A stretch of DNA of 64,000 bases, taken from contig CP114561.1 in the NCBI GenBank assembly GCA_028865235.1, forward strand, positions 2,500,001-2,564,000, written 5' to 3'. Each line of letters begins with the position of its first letter. Positions within the stretch are counted from its first letter, which is position 1. This document shows positions 40,971 to 54,172 of this stretch, piece after piece. This stretch comes from Candidatus Manganitrophus sp. GTDB taxonomy: Bacteria > Nitrospirota > Nitrospiria > SBBL01 > Manganitrophaceae. Under the pieces are notes generated by a model. The model made no database searches, was not told where the DNA came from, and was given only the letters and a program-made list of their open reading frames with translations. A program made the position numbers and the translations under genes.

Positions 40971-41517
40971 TCTTCTGCACTCCGTGGTGGAGGTCTTGGA
41001 ACGGCTGCAGATCCCCTATCTTGTTACGGGCTCTGTCGCCTCCATGGCATACGGCGAGCCGCGCTTGACCAATGATATCGATATTGTGGCGGACGTTCAT
41101 CCAACCCATATCGGGGATCTTCTTGCGGCTTTTCCGGCACCCGCGTATTATATCGACGCAGAAATGATCCGAGAGGCTATCCATCGGAGCGGGCAATTCA
41201 ATATTATCCATCCAGCTTCTGGTTTTAAGGTGGATATTATTATTCGCAAAGAGACTCCCTTCAATCAGAGTAGATTCTCACGGAAGAGGAGGGTGCGTCC
41301 TTCCAAAGAGTACGAGGCTGATTTTGCCTCACCGGAGGATGTTATTCTGAAGAAAATGGAATATTATAAGGAGGGCGGCTCCGAAAAACATTTGCGTGAT
41401 ATTACGGGCATCTTGAAGATCAGTGGTGAAAAGATCGATCGACAATACATTATTTCTTGGGCAGAGCGGTTGGGAGTCGAAGAAGTTTGGGAGGCCATTT
41501 TAAGACGGCTAAATTAA
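40957..41517 (+). CDS. AbiEii/MNT-like nucleotidyltransferase
   Basis: 186 residues from ATG 40957. [20 protein letters not shown] followed by DIV is the nucleotidyltransferase active-site motif (GS-x-AS-x-YG-x-PR-x-T-x-DID), and a C-terminal [21 protein letters not shown] segment follows. Such proteins act as toxins that modify tRNA or as antitoxins adding AMP/nucleotides to a toxin. The codons are visibly more AT-rich than in the neighbours (for example AATATTATCC, GATATTATTATT), which suggests recent horizontal gain. With the small upstream protein it forms a module of toxin-antitoxin type (inference). Confidence 0.78.
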   Translation: MGPYDLLHSVVEVLERLQIPYLVTGSVASMAYGEPRLTNDIDIVADVHPTHIGDLLAAFPAPAYYIDAEMIREAIHRSGQFNIIHPASGFKVDIIIRKETPFNQSRFSRKRRVRPSKEYEADFASPEDVILKKMEYYKEGGSEKHLRDITGILKISGEKIDRQYIISWAERLGVEEVWEAILRRLN

Positions 41518-41550
41518 TCAGTTAAGTGATCAGAAGAGAAGGGATATTCA

Positions 41551-43245
<1,695 letters not shown>

Positions 43246-43266
43246 AGAAAACTGCACTTATTTTTT

Positions 43267-43293
43267 GTCATCCTGAGCGAAGCGAAGGATCTC
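43267..43293. repeat. GTCATCCTGAGCGAAGCGAAGGATC-type intergenic repeat
   Basis: A 27-base sequence with the half-palindrome CATCCT...AGGAT after the ettA stop. The same consensus (GTCATYCTGAGCGNAGCGAAGRATCT) is a well-known dispersed intergenic repeat in many bacteria. Only one copy is in this window. Confidence 0.55.
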
Positions 43294-43330
43294 AGCGCTC
43301 CGGCTTCGCATCAGGAGGACAAATCGTTGT

Positions 43331-43701
43331 CTAAGCGGTCTTCCTTCTCCGTGCCGCTTGCCTCCCCTGACGAGAGAGCGCCCGATGAGAAGCGGCCTGC
43401 CGACCTTCCCGCTTCAGCGCCCGTGTCGACGCTTGGGAGCGTTTTGCGGAGGGCTTCCGCTTCCGGCTGCTTTGACTGCTTGTTGATTTCTTCGCGGCCT
43501 TTCCCTTCTTCGGAACATTCACTCCGGCGCGGCGGGCCTTCGACAGCCCGATGGCGATCGCCTGTTTGGTCGATCGCGCGCCATGTTTTCCTTTCGGACA
43601 TGTTCGATTTCTTCTTTGACAAATGGGCCTGCCTGGGTGCTCGGTTTCTTTCCTTGTCGTTTTGCCTTGCGGGCTTGTTGAACGGTCTTCTTCTCAGGCA
43701 T
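43331..43701 (-). CDS. Lysine/arginine-rich DUF6496-type small protein (one frameshift)
   Basis: About 123 residues when repaired. N-terminus MPEKKTVQQARKAKRQGKKP from ATG 43701; the family motif VRKGKHGARSTKQAIAIGL plus SKARRAGV appears only after adding one G near 43590 (CGAAAGGAAAA), because as written the frame ends as ENMARDRPNRR... The C-terminus is a long basic repeat-like tail (SSRKRKPSAKRSQAST, RQAASHRALSRQGRQAARR). Proteins with this KHGxxSTKQAIAIGLSKAR motif are widespread and probably bind nucleic acid; function unknown. Confidence 0.65.
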
Positions 43702-43865
43702 CGTCCTCATCCTTTCGCTAAAGAGTTTTCCCCCTGTGAAAAGAGTATCATGAGCGGCCTCTCCGTTTGAAGGGGGGAGCCTCGCGAGGCGGACTCCGAT
43801 CCATTCAGGATACTCTTGTTAAGAATAGGCCGATCCATTATGATGTGGTTTAGGAGGACGCGGAC

Positions 43866-44698
43866 ATGCCCGAAATCCCCGATCTGGACGCCATCGTATC
43901 GTATCTTCGCACTCAGATCATCGAGGCGACGATCATCTCTTTCACCATCGAGCGTCCCTGGATGCTCCGCTCCGCCCCCGCCATCAGGCCGGAGTCGGTC
44001 CTGCCGGGGGAGACGATCGAGGCGATCGACCGCCGCGGAAAACATGTCCTCTTCAGCCTGAAAGAAGCGAGCCTCGTCATCCATCCGATGCTGGTCGGCC
44101 GATTTTATTATGTCGCCCCGGAGGAGAAACCGCCGCGGGAGATGGTCTTTGAGTTTGTCCTCTCGACCGGCAAAGTCCTCCGTTATGCCGATGAGAAGCA
44201 GATGGGGCGGCTCTATCTGGTGCCGGGGCGGGACTATTCATCCATTCCAGGATTTCTCGAGCAGGGCCCTGACCCGCTGGCGGCCGATTTTACCTTCGAG
44301 CGATTTCTGGAGCAGTTAAAAGGGCGGCGGGGAGAAATGAAGGGATTGCTGACGAATGCCAAAGTGATCTCGGGCATCGGGAATGCCTACGTCGACGAAA
44401 TCCTTTTTGAGGCGGGGATCTATCCGTTTCGGAAGAAGACCGATCTTTCGGAGGAAGAGCTGAAAAAAGTCTACGACGCCATTCCGACGGTGTTGAATCG
44501 GGCCAAGCAGATCGTCGCCGAGCGAATGGGCGCTCGGACCGATCTGAAGATTCGCGACTTTCTCCTGGTCCATGGCAAAGGGGGAAGCCCTGTCCGAAAT
44601 GCGAGCAGAAGATCGCCACCGTCGGCAGCTGGCAGCGCGCGACGAACTTCTGCCGGCGCTGCCAGCCGGGATTAATGACCGATCCTTCGAAGAAATAG
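43866..44698 (+). CDS. mutM: Formamidopyrimidine-DNA glycosylase (one frameshift at the zinc finger)
   Basis: Base-excision repair enzyme removing 8-oxoguanine. After Met removal Pro is the N-terminal nucleophile (PEIPDLD), with a catalytic-type lysine in RRGKHVLF (about 59) and the helix-two-turn-helix KVISGIGNAYVDEILFEAGI. The written frame ends with a nonsense tail; restoring one A before GCCC at about 44588 gives KPCPKCEQKIATVGSWQR and TNFCRRCQPGLM, the four-cysteine zinc finger, ending at 44698 (277 residues). The N-terminal PEIPDLD rather than PELPEVE marks a divergent Fpg branch. Confidence 0.88.
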
Positions 44699-44721
44699 AC
44701 TGCTTGTGAACGCCGATTCCC

Positions 44722-45477
44722 TTACGGCGCTTCCTCTCCTACGAAATCACCGTTTCGCACCGTGTTGATGCAGAGGGAGTGAGAGAGGAGATGAGGAGGA
44801 TCGGCGCCGATGTATTTGATGTCATCGACCAAAGGGCCGCCCGTTGGATTCAGCTGCGCCAGATCCCGGACGCGCTTTGCAATTTCATGGTCGGCGCAGG
44901 CGGTATCGCCGCTGACGCCGAGCCCGCCGATAATCCGGCCCTCCGCGTTGTAAAGCGGGACCCCTCCTCCGAAGCTGATAATCCCACCCGCGACTTTCCC
45001 CCGTCCTCCTCCTTGTCCTCCGGGGGGCGCCAGGAATTGGGGATCAAACGGATTCGATTGATTGAGACCATAAAGAGAATGGCCCGGCTGCGTCAGAAGG
45101 TAGAGGTTTGCGGTGGAGAGGGGGAGAATGTCGTTGCTGAAGGCATTGGCGGTAAACGCTTTTGCCTTTGAAATCTGCTGGCTGCCCGGCCATGTCTGCG
45201 CGGGGTCGGCCGTGGAGGTGGTGTAGGCGCAGATTTCTCCGTCCCGATTCACCACCGCGCCCCACATCCGCGCCCCGTTGAAGAGCCCTCCGACCCCTTC
45301 GCCGGGGCCCAATTCGGGGCTGATCCCCGCCCCCGCGGCGGCGTTTTGTAAAAAGCCCTTCAACTGCGCGGCGGTGGGAAGTCCGCCACACGGTCCCGCC
45401 GCTCCCGCCGGGACGGTCAGGATGATCATTGAGAGAATCGCCAATAAAGCGAGCAACGCTTGTCTTCTCCGGTTCAT
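44722..45477 (-). CDS. Secreted GlcG/HbpS-like heme-binding domain protein (DUF336)
   Basis: 251 residues. Signal peptide (LALLAILSMIILTVPAGAAG), then a GlcG/HbpS fold: AFTANAFSNDILPLSTANLY, GGGVPLYNAEGRIIGGLGVS and GDTACADHEIAKRVRDL. Proteins of this fold bind heme or degrade products in some cases. A glycine-rich insertion (PPGGQGGGRGKVAGG) is notable. Stand-alone gene; role inferred only from the fold. Confidence 0.82.
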   Translation of the reverse strand: MNRRRQALLALLAILSMIILTVPAGAAGPCGGLPTAAQLKGFLQNAAAGAGISPELGPGEGVGGLFNGARMWGAVVNRDGEICAYTTSTADPAQTWPGSQQISKAKAFTANAFSNDILPLSTANLYLLTQPGHSLYGLNQSNPFDPQFLAPPGGQGGGRGKVAGGIISFGGGVPLYNAEGRIIGGLGVSGDTACADHEIAKRVRDLAQLNPTGGPLVDDIKYIGADPPHLLSHSLCINTVRNGDFVGEEAP

Positions 45478-45701
45478 TTTGCTCCTCCTCTGTGATATCG
45501 GTTTAATTCATCGGGACTTTCCTGAATAGACGAAATCTGATTTTTGGATTGACTTAATGGAGCCACCGTAGGATATCAAGGGGGCATGTGAGGAGTCAAC
45601 GAATCGAAGCGTTACTTACCTCCGCTTCGTTCCTGTCTTAAAACAGGCGGATCGCTCGGTTCATGCATGGGAATGCATGACGACTAAGAAGAAGAGGGGT
45701 G

Positions 45702-46447
45702 TTATGGCCGGATGCCGTTTTTGCCGTGCCGGGCGGCCATCTTGAGGAAGGTTTTAAAGAGGGTCGCGCTCTGATCGTCCGGATTCAAAAACTCCGGATG
45801 CCACTGCACGCCAAGGACGAACGGATAGCCGACCGCCTCGATTCCTTCGATCACGCCATCGTCGGCTTCCGCATTGACGACATATCCCGGCGCGACCTGC
45901 TTGACCCCTTGATGATGGGCGCTGTTAACGCGGAGCCGGTTTCCCTTCAGGATCTTGGAAAGAAGGGTCCCTTGTTTTACCTCGATCAGGTGGGCCGGCT
46001 TCCCGCCGCGCTGGTGCTGCATCGCTTTCGGAATCTGCCCTTTGATATCTTGATAGAGGCTCCCGCCCGCCGCCACGTTCATCAACTGCATCCCGCCGCA
46101 GATTCCCAAAATCGGCATCCCTTTTTCTTCGCTTGTCGAACGAGCTCCCGCTCCAGTAAGAACCGCTTCGGGTGGACCGTCTTGAATGGGAATCGCCGGC
46201 GCTCGCCGTAGATCTCCGGGTCGATGTCGGGTCCGCTTCCGGTCAGGAGAAGACCGTCGATGCGCTCCAAGATCGACCGCGCCGATTTGGAAGGAGACGC
46301 GAGCGGCGGGAGGATCAGGGGGATGCCGCCGATGGCCTCGATGGCGTGCACATAACGGTCGCGCAGAAAACAGGTCGGAATTTTGCCGCCGAATTCGGGA
46401 CGGTCGCCGTCGTTGTAATCGCTGGTGATGCCGATGATCGGTCTCAT
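45702..46447 (-). CDS. Class I glutamine amidotransferase, gamma-glutamyl hydrolase type (C26; one frameshift)
   Basis: N-terminal frame from ATG 46447 (RPIIGITSDYNDGDRPEFGG to RQAKKKG) then, after a missing G near 46105, MPILGICGGMQLMNVAAGGS with the nucleophile Cys, HHQGVK and VQWHPEF with the catalytic His. This is the PuuD/gamma-glutamyl-GABA hydrolase family of 248 residues. It starts 4 bases inside the stop of the family-5 binding protein, so the two form an operon. Probable role: hydrolysis of gamma-glutamyl compounds. Confidence 0.85.
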
Positions 46448-47971
46448 CGAATTCGTCGCGCCTCCTTCAGTCCGTAAAAATCGCCGTCGGGATAGAGTCT
46501 AAATCCTTCGACCTCGTTCTTCATCACCGCCACGTTCATCGTGTGCCAGAGGCTGACATAGGGGAGATCCTCGGCGATGATTTGTTGGATTTCAGTATAG
46601 ACCGCTTTTCGTTTTTCTGGGTCCAGGGTGATCCTTCCCGCTTCGAGCAGCGTGTCGATTTTTGGGTTGCGATACTGGACGCGGTTCGCCCCATTCGGCG
46701 GGACGCTCTCCGAGTGAAAGAGGTTGTGGTAAATGTCGGGATCGTCCACACCGACCCAGGAGAGGGTAAAGATCTGGAAGTTCCCCGATTTGATGTCGCC
46801 GTAGAAGGTTCCCCACTCGTAATTTCGAATCGTCACGGCGATGCCGATTTCCGAGAGCTGGCGTTGGATCACTTCGACCACCCTTCGGGCCAGGTCATTT
46901 TGGGAGGTCTTGTGAATCAGGTGAAAGCGCGGCGCCGGACCGGGGGGGTCGGGAAAGCCGGCTTCGTCGAGTAGTTTCTTTGCTTGCTCCGGATCATAAC
47001 GGTAAACTTTGACCGAATCGGTATAGGCCCAATGCGAGGGTGAGAGGAGACCGGCCGCAGGCCGTGCGAGTCCCTTAAAAAGATGCTCGGTGATTGCATT
47101 GCGGTCGATCGCCAGGGCGATCGCTTCTCGAACCGGTTTTTTTTGTAGGATCGGATCGTTGAGATTAAATCCGAGATAACTGTAAGTGGTGCTCGGGGCT
47201 TGAATGATCTTCAGCCGCGGGTTCTGCTGAAGACGGGGAAGGGCGTCGGGAGGGAAGGCATTCTGGAGGAGATCGATGTTCCCCTTCTCCAATTCGAGCA
47301 GGCGGACTGAATCTTCCGGGATGATTCGAAAAAGAAGCCGCGGGATCGCCGGCGCCCCGTCGAAATAATCGGAGAAGGCGGCCAGCTCGACGGCCTCATC
47401 GGGATCATACCGGACGAATCGAAAAGGGCCTGATCCGATCGGATGGGAGGCGAAGGCACCGGGGCTACTCTTTTCCGCCAGATGTTTTGGGACGATCCCT
47501 TTGGTCATCTCGGTGAGAAAAGGGGCGTGGGGTTTTTTAAAATGAAGCGGACCGTCGCGGCATCGGGGGTCTCGATCCGGGAGACCATCTCGAAACTTTT
47601 TCGATGGGGCGATGCCAGCGCCGGATCGAGGATGCTCTCGAAGGTGTAGCGGACATCTTCGGAGGTGAGCAGGCGGTCGTCGTGAAACCGGACATTCTTC
47701 CTCAGATGAAAAGTATAAATGGTTTCTCCCTCCACTTCCCATCGCTCCGCGAGGTCGGGAACCTTTTGACCGGCGGCGTCGGATCGAAGGAGGCGGCTGA
47801 AGAGGAGCTGGCCGATCCGTTCTGAGTAAGCGTCGGTCGCGAGGCGCGGATCGAACTGCGTCGGAGCCGCTTCGATGGCGACGACGAAGGGGGGATCGGC
47901 CGGGGGGAGGAAGTGCATCCGATGGAAAAGAAAAGAAAAAGAATGAGGGGCAAAAAATGAAGTAGGGGCAC
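46444..47971 (-). CDS. Family-5 (peptide/nickel-type) ABC substrate-binding lipoprotein (two frameshifts)
   Basis: A lipoprotein signal starts at GTG 47971 (PLLHFLPLILFLFFSIGC), overlapping a 28-base palindrome, and then the frame changes near a six-G run at 47904. The mature part includes VVAIEAAPTQFDPRLATDAY, a second shift near 47530, then PIGSGPFRFVRYDPDEAVEL, KPVREAIALAIDRNAITEHL and WHTMNVAVMKNEVEGF. These are the typical SBP_bac_5 signatures of DppA/OppA-like proteins, about 505 residues when repaired. Permease and ATPase genes are absent here. It shares an operon with the C26 peptidase gene, which might process imported gamma-glutamyl peptides (inference). Confidence 0.82.
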
Positions 47972-47989
47972 AGCATGCTGTGCCCCTAC
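47962..47989. repeat. Perfect 28-bp palindrome, GTAGGGGCAC...GTGCCCCTAC
   Basis: Both halves of 14 bases are exact complements (GTAGGGGCACAGCA / TGCTGTGCCCCTAC) with no loop. It is the second of three GTAGGGGC elements in the window, and the binding-protein signal peptide starts inside it. It lies 30 bases before the clpX end, in a convergent-like position, so it might act as a bidirectional hairpin. Confidence 0.65.
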
Positions 47990-48018
47990 CTTAGAAACGA
48001 ATGGTCTCTGTCGATCGA

Positions 48019-49275
<1,257 letters not shown>

Positions 49276-49329
49276 GCGTTCCTCCCCATATCTAATGGAG
49301 TTAAGATTAAAGATGATGCGTGGTGATGG

Positions 49330-49920
49330 TTACTTCCGTACCGGCGCGCGTTCAATGACCTCATCGATGAGGCCGTAGGCCTTCGCTTCCTCGGCCGACA
49401 TGAAATAGTCCCGCTCCGTGTCGGTGCGGATCTTTTCGATCGGTTGGCCGGTGTGTTTGGCCAAGATTTCGTTCAGGCGTTCCCGCATCTTCAAGATCTC
49501 ACGGGCGTGGATATCGATGTCGGTCGCCTGTCCCTGAAAGCCGCCCATCGGCTGGTGAATCATAACCCGCGCGTTGGGCAGCGCATATCGTTTGCCCTTT
49601 GCTCCGGCTGACAGCAGGAGGGCTCCCATGCTTGCCGCTTGTCCGATGCACATGGTCGAGACGTCGGACTTGATATATTGCATTGTATCGTAAATCGCCA
49701 GACCCGCCGTGACCAAGCCGCCCGGAGAGTTGATGTAAAGATTGATATCCTTCTCCGGGTCTTCCGCCTCCAGGAAGAGCAACTGAGCAATGATCAGATT
49801 CGAGATGTTGTCGTCCACCGCCGTCCCTAAGAAGATAATTCGGTCTTTGAGAAGACGGGAGTAGATATCGTAGGCCCGCTCGCCGCGGGTCGTCTGTTCG
49901 ATGACCATGGGTACCAGCAT
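49330..49920 (-). CDS. clpP: ClpP protease subunit
   Basis: 196 residues. Serine peptidase S14 with catalytic Ser97 ([10 protein letters not shown]), His122 (VMIHQP) and an Asp in [11 protein letters not shown]. Start [14 protein letters not shown] is standard. Intact frame with host-like codon use. Tetradecameric chamber working with ClpX, which is encoded 54 bases downstream on the same strand, and trigger factor upstream (tig-clpP-clpX order). Confidence 0.96.
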   Translation of the reverse strand: MLVPMVIEQTTRGERAYDIYSRLLKDRIIFLGTAVDDNISNLIIAQLLFLEAEDPEKDINLYINSPGGLVTAGLAIYDTMQYIKSDVSTMCIGQAASMGALLLSAGAKGKRYALPNARVMIHQPMGGFQGQATDIDIHAREILKMRERLNEILAKHTGQPIEKIRTDTERDYFMSAEEAKAYGLIDEVIERAPVRK

Positions 49921-50023
49921 TACGCCATTTCTCCTTTGTCTTCGGCCAAGAGTCGTGTGACCGGAGGGTCTCTATTGGGTTTGCGTTTTGTTTTCGACGA
50001 AGGGGACGGCGGCCTGACGGCCG

Positions 50024-51295
50024 CTATGCCGTCTCCCCTTTGTCTTCGAATTGGGCTAGAGAATAAACCCGGTTGAGGGCCTTTTCCTCTCTGATCCTTG
50101 TTTTCAACCCTTCCAACGATCCTTGTTGCTGATGGATGGCGCGCTTTGCTTCTTGCGGCGACACCTTGGCGCGTTGCGCGAGGCGGTTGATTTCCTCATC
50201 GATCTCTTGTTCGGACACCTCAATTTTTTCCGCGTCGGCAATTTCGTTCAAGAGGAATGTTCCCTTCACCCGTTCTTTGGCGGTCGATTCGTATTCTTTG
50301 TGAAGCGACTCGTGATCGAGCGGTTGCTGAACGCGCTCCTGAAGCCGATCAATCATGGTGTGCAGCTCACGGTCCACCATCGACTCGGGAACGTCAAACG
50401 AATGCATTTCGACCAGCTTCTTCATGAGCAGGTTCTTCTGGTCGTGCTCCTGTTGAGCGGTCCGTTGTTCCAGCAGCGTATTTTTGATTTTGCCTCTTAA
50501 TTCCTCAAGAGAGGAGAGACCGATGTCCTTCGCAAGCTCGTCGTCCAATGGAGGAAGGACCTTGTTCTTAATTTCCTTCACATGGATTTTGAATCGGACG
50601 CTCTTCCCCGCAATTTCCTTGTTCGGATAGTCGGCCGGGTAGGGAACATCGATTTCCATCTGATCTCCCTTCTTCTTGCCGAGGAGGGAAGATTCAAATT
50701 CGGAAGGAAAAGTGTTTGAGCCGATCTGTAAAGTGTACCCCTCTGCCTTGCCCTGATCAACCGGTTTTCCGTCGATCGACCCTTCGAAATCGATTATAGC
50801 ATAATCGTTTGATTCTATTGCACGCTCCTCGGGAGAAGCCTCCAGTCGCCCCTGATCATCCTGAAGCCGTTTCAGCGTCTGTTCGACCTCTTCATCGGTC
50901 ACCTTGATCTCTTTGCGCGGGACCGGAATTCCCGAATAGTTCGAAAGCTGAATCGTCGGTTTGATCTCGACGGTGGCCGTAAAGAGAAGCGGCGCTCCCT
51001 TCTTTAACTCGATCTTCTCAATTGAAGGAAATTCCACGGGGGAGAGTCCGGCCTCTTTAATCGCTTTTTGGTAATACTCCGGGACCAGCTTCCGGACGAT
51101 ATCTTCTTCGACGGAAGGGCCGAATTTCTTTTCAAGAAGAGAGAGAGGCGCCTTTCCCGGACGAAAGCCGGGGAGCTTCGCCTTTTTTTTCAAATCGGAA
51201 TAAGCGACTTCGAATTCGCTGGAGACGACTTCTTGCGGGATTTCGATCTTAAGGGATTTCTTGACAGGTGTGATCTCTTCAACCTGGACTTTCAT
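50024..51295 (-). CDS. tig: Trigger factor
   Basis: 423 residues: ribosome-binding N-domain with the signature GFRPGKAPLSLLEKKFG (residues about 43-60), a PPIase FKBP-type domain (about 150-240, YAIIDFEGSIDGKPVD), and a long helical C-terminal chaperone domain. It binds nascent chains at the ribosomal exit. First gene of tig-clpP-clpX; ATG at 51295. Confidence 0.95.
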   Translation of the reverse strand: MKVQVEEITPVKKSLKIEIPQEVVSSEFEVAYSDLKKKAKLPGFRPGKAPLSLLEKKFGPSVEEDIVRKLVPEYYQKAIKEAGLSPVEFPSIEKIELKKGAPLLFTATVEIKPTIQLSNYSGIPVPRKEIKVTDEEVEQTLKRLQDDQGRLEASPEERAIESNDYAIIDFEGSIDGKPVDQGKAEGYTLQIGSNTFPSEFESSLLGKKKGDQMEIDVPYPADYPNKEIAGKSVRFKIHVKEIKNKVLPPLDDELAKDIGLSSLEELRGKIKNTLLEQRTAQQEHDQKNLLMKKLVEMHSFDVPESMVDRELHTMIDRLQERVQQPLDHESLHKEYESTAKERVKGTFLLNEIADAEKIEVSEQEIDEEINRLAQRAKVSPQEAKRAIHQQQGSLEGLKTRIREEKALNRVYSLAQFEDKGETA

Positions 51296-51515
51296 ACGCT
51301 CCTTCCGAAAAACGTTTCCATTCTATCTCTGCTCAGTGTGATTGTCAATTGTTTACCCTGACGCCGCTTCGACTTACGCGTTCAACTGATTCTCATCCGG
51401 TCTCGCTGGGGGATCGCCCTATTCCTTCCTCATCCCCTATGTGATAGACGGCCTCCGACATGGAAGATCGGTGGAACGCTTCGTCTATCGATCGTGCATT
51501 GTGGATCGAGAGAGT

Positions 51516-51598
51516 TGGTGCGAGAGGGGGACTTGAACCCCCACGGGGTGACCCACCAGATCCTAAGTCTGGCGCGTCTGCCATTCCGCCACTCTCGC
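51516..51598 (-). tRNA. tRNA-Leu (anticodon UAG)
   Basis: 83 nt, minus strand, CCA encoded (51516-51518). Acceptor GCGAGAG pairs with CTCTCGC, discriminator A, class II variable arm, T-loop GTTCAAGTCC. The anticodon loop CTTAGGA gives TAG, reading CUA/CUG-type codons. Confidence 0.94.
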
Positions 51599-51780
51599 AC
51601 ACGTTTGTACCGAAGGGAGGTCTTTTTCTAGAATCAGAAAAGAGGAACGGATTATAGCACGGAAGGCACCAATCTGCAATCATGTAACAAGGAAAAGGTC
51701 CGATCGGCTTTTACGAACGCGAGATCTGTGATACATTGGGCGTCAGTTTTTCAACCTTGACACTGCGCAAAAGGAGGGGG

Positions 51781-52926
51781 ATGTCCATCGGACTCAAAGA
51801 GATCCGGTCTGCCCGAGAGGCGATCGCCTCCTCCGTCGATCGAACGCCGCTGGTGGCATCCCGCTCGCTCAGTCTCCGGGCCGGGCTTCCCGTTTACCTG
51901 AAGCTGGAAAATCTTCAGAAGACCGGATCGTTTAAAATTCGGGGTGCGGCCAATCGTCTCTCCCTTCTGACGGCGGCGGAGCGGCGCCGGGGGGTGATCG
52001 CCGCGTCGGCGGGAAATCATGCCCAGGGGGTCGCCCTCGCCGCGCGGACCCTGCATGTCGCTTCCACGATTGTCATGCCGGAAGGGGCTTCCCTCGCCAA
52101 ACAGGAGGCGACCCGTTCCTATGGCGCAAGGATCATTATTAAGGGGAAGAGTTTTGATGAGGCGATGAAGGAGGCGCGGCGGATCGCGGAAGCGGAAGGG
52201 AAAGTCCTGATCCATGCGTTTGATGATGACGCGATCGTCGCGGGACAGGGGACCCTGGCGCTGGAGATCCTAGAAGAATATCCGGAGGTCGCGACAATCC
52301 TTGTCCCGATCGGCGGCGGGGGACTTGCCGGCGGGGTGGGGGCGGCGGTGAAGGCGATCAACCCGAAGATCCGGGTGATCGGGGTGACGGCGCCCGCCCG
52401 TCCGACCCTCGCCGATGGCATTGCGGTGAAACATCCGGGGCGCCGGACCCGGCCGCTCCTGGAGCGTCATCTCGATCAGATCATCTCGGTCCGCGAAGAA
52501 GAAATTGCCGAAGCGGTCCTTCTTCTCATGGAGCACAAGCGGATCATCGCAGAGGGGGCGGGGGCGGTTCCCCTGGCGGCCCTCCTGAACCACGGCCGGG
52601 GCATCCGCGGCCCGGTCTGCCTGATCATCAGCGGTGGGAACATCGATGTCACCCTTCTGGAGCGGATTATCGAGCGGGGCCTGGTCCGGACCGGCCGGCT
52701 GCTGCGGCTCTCCGTCGTAATCCCCGATCGCCCGGGTGCCTTGGCCGGACTGACCCATGCCGTCGGTCACCTCGGCGCCAATATCGTCCACATCGTTCAC
52801 GACCGCCTTTCACTGAACCTTCCCCTGTCGGAGACCCGCGTGGAGCTTTCGCTCGAAACGCGCGGTCCCGACCACAATCGGGAGATCCTCGCCGGTCTGG
52901 AACACCTCGGTTATCTCCTCCTTTGA
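51781..52926 (+). CDS. ilvA: Threonine ammonia-lyase with ACT domain
   Basis: 381 residues from ATG 51781 (GGAGGGGG immediately upstream; 15 upstream codons are unrelated). PLP lysine Lys52 in KTGSFKIRGA, the glycine loop IGGGGLAGGVG, and a C-terminal ACT domain (about 310-381, LSVVIPDRPGALAGLTHAVG) that senses amino acids. This single-ACT architecture is that of the catabolic/TdcB-like ilvA of many bacteria. Converts threonine to 2-oxobutyrate. No other branched-chain genes adjacent. Confidence 0.92.
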   Translation: MSIGLKEIRSAREAIASSVDRTPLVASRSLSLRAGLPVYLKLENLQKTGSFKIRGAANRLSLLTAAERRRGVIAASAGNHAQGVALAARTLHVASTIVMPEGASLAKQEATRSYGARIIIKGKSFDEAMKEARRIAEAEGKVLIHAFDDDAIVAGQGTLALEILEEYPEVATILVPIGGGGLAGGVGAAVKAINPKIRVIGVTAPARPTLADGIAVKHPGRRTRPLLERHLDQIISVREEEIAEAVLLLMEHKRIIAEGAGAVPLAALLNHGRGIRGPVCLIISGGNIDVTLLERIIERGLVRTGRLLRLSVVIPDRPGALAGLTHAVGHLGANIVHIVHDRLSLNLPLSETRVELSLETRGPDHNREILAGLEHLGYLLL

Positions 52927-52954
52927 AAGATTAATTTCATCTGAAGGATTCGTT

Positions 52955-54172
52955 TCATCGACGTTCAGGATGTTTTCGCGGGGGGCGTCCGATCCATCTT
53001 CGGACCTGCCGCTTTAGAAACCGCCGGGTGGCGGTCAGCGCCGGGCCGGGATCGCGCGCGCTCCAGATTCGGAACATCTTAGGACCGTCAAAGGACTGCG
53101 CCCAGCGGGAAAGGGTCCACTCCTCGGTTTTCCGGTAGCATTGAAGGGCTTTCAGATCGCTCTTCGTATCGATCCATTTGATTCCGGGGCGGTAATCCTC
53201 CTTGAAATGAAGCGATCGTCCAAGCTGCGCCAGATAGGCCCGCATCGGGAGATTGACCCCGGCCCGCGCGCCGAGGTCGATCGCCAGACCGAACCGGGGA
53301 TTGATTTCAAGGAGCCGGGGGGAGCCGTCGCGGCTGTCCCGTTTGAAGTCGAGATGAGCGGCCCCGCGGTATTCGATCGACTGGAGAACGCGCAGCGCCG
53401 CTTTCGCAATGGCCGGATCATTCACCGTGACGGCGAGGGTGCTGATTCCGCAGTGAATCGGATAGGTCCGGATCCGGCGGGCGATAAAGTAGCCGAGCGG
53501 CTCCGAGCGGGCGTTGAAGTAGGTATCAAAAAAATAGAGCTGATCGTCTCCGCCGGGGATATATTCCTGAATCAACACCCCCGGATGATGCGACCAGATA
53601 TCACGGTAAAGGCTACGGAGAGTCTCCGCATCTTTTGCCTGAATCGCTTTGATCCCGACGCCGTATTGCTTCTGGAATGCGGCGCTCTTCCAGAAGACCT
53701 GCTGCATCGGTTTGAGGATGCAAGGGAAGGGGATCTCGGAAATCATCTTTTCGAGCTCGCCCGGGTCGTTTGGCTGCCAGGTTCTTGGGATTGGAAATCC
53801 GTATTCGGCCCCCATCTTATAAAAGAGCCCCTTATCTACCAAGAGATCGGCCTGCTTTTCCGAGGGGAGATCGATCAGAAAATAGCGGGAGAGGAGGTCG
53901 CGGTTCTTCGAGACGAAGAGAAAATCAGGCTCTCCGTTGCAGAAGAGAACCGACTTTCCCAGTCTTCTCCCGATCATCAGAAGGAGTTCCAGCGTCTCGC
54001 GGCAATCCGGGTCGAAACTCGGCACCACCACCGATTCGATGCAATAGCGTGATGCAAAGGCCAGGTGGTCTTTGTTGCAGGCGACCACCACGCAAGGAAC
54101 TCCCCATTCCCCGAGGCAACGTACCAGGCCTATCTCACCCAGCACCACGGCCGGCATCGGCTTGGGTGACAA
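52955..54172 (-). CDS. ATP-grasp ligase of unknown substrate
   Basis: 405 residues. N-terminal Rossmann-like AVVLGEIGLVRCLGEWGVPC, central ATP-grasp with FPCILKPMQQVFWK (ATP-binding lysine), VLIQEYIPGGDDQLYFFDTY and the Mg2+ site LLEINPRFG. The arrangement resembles D-aspartate ligase or carboxylate-amine ligases that act on cell-wall or secondary-metabolite precursors. Substrate is unknown. Start ATG 54172; upstream small reading frame at 54184-54402 is not convincing. A basic tail (KRQVRRWIGRPPRKHPERR) ends the protein. Confidence 0.82.
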   Translation of the reverse strand: MSPKPMPAVVLGEIGLVRCLGEWGVPCVVVACNKDHLAFASRYCIESVVVPSFDPDCRETLELLLMIGRRLGKSVLFCNGEPDFLFVSKNRDLLSRYFLIDLPSEKQADLLVDKGLFYKMGAEYGFPIPRTWQPNDPGELEKMISEIPFPCILKPMQQVFWKSAAFQKQYGVGIKAIQAKDAETLRSLYRDIWSHHPGVLIQEYIPGGDDQLYFFDTYFNARSEPLGYFIARRIRTYPIHCGISTLAVTVNDPAIAKAALRVLQSIEYRGAAHLDFKRDSRDGSPRLLEINPRFGLAIDLGARAGVNLPMRAYLAQLGRSLHFKEDYRPGIKWIDTKSDLKALQCYRKTEEWTLSRWAQSFDGPKMFRIWSARDPGPALTATRRFLKRQVRRWIGRPPRKHPERR

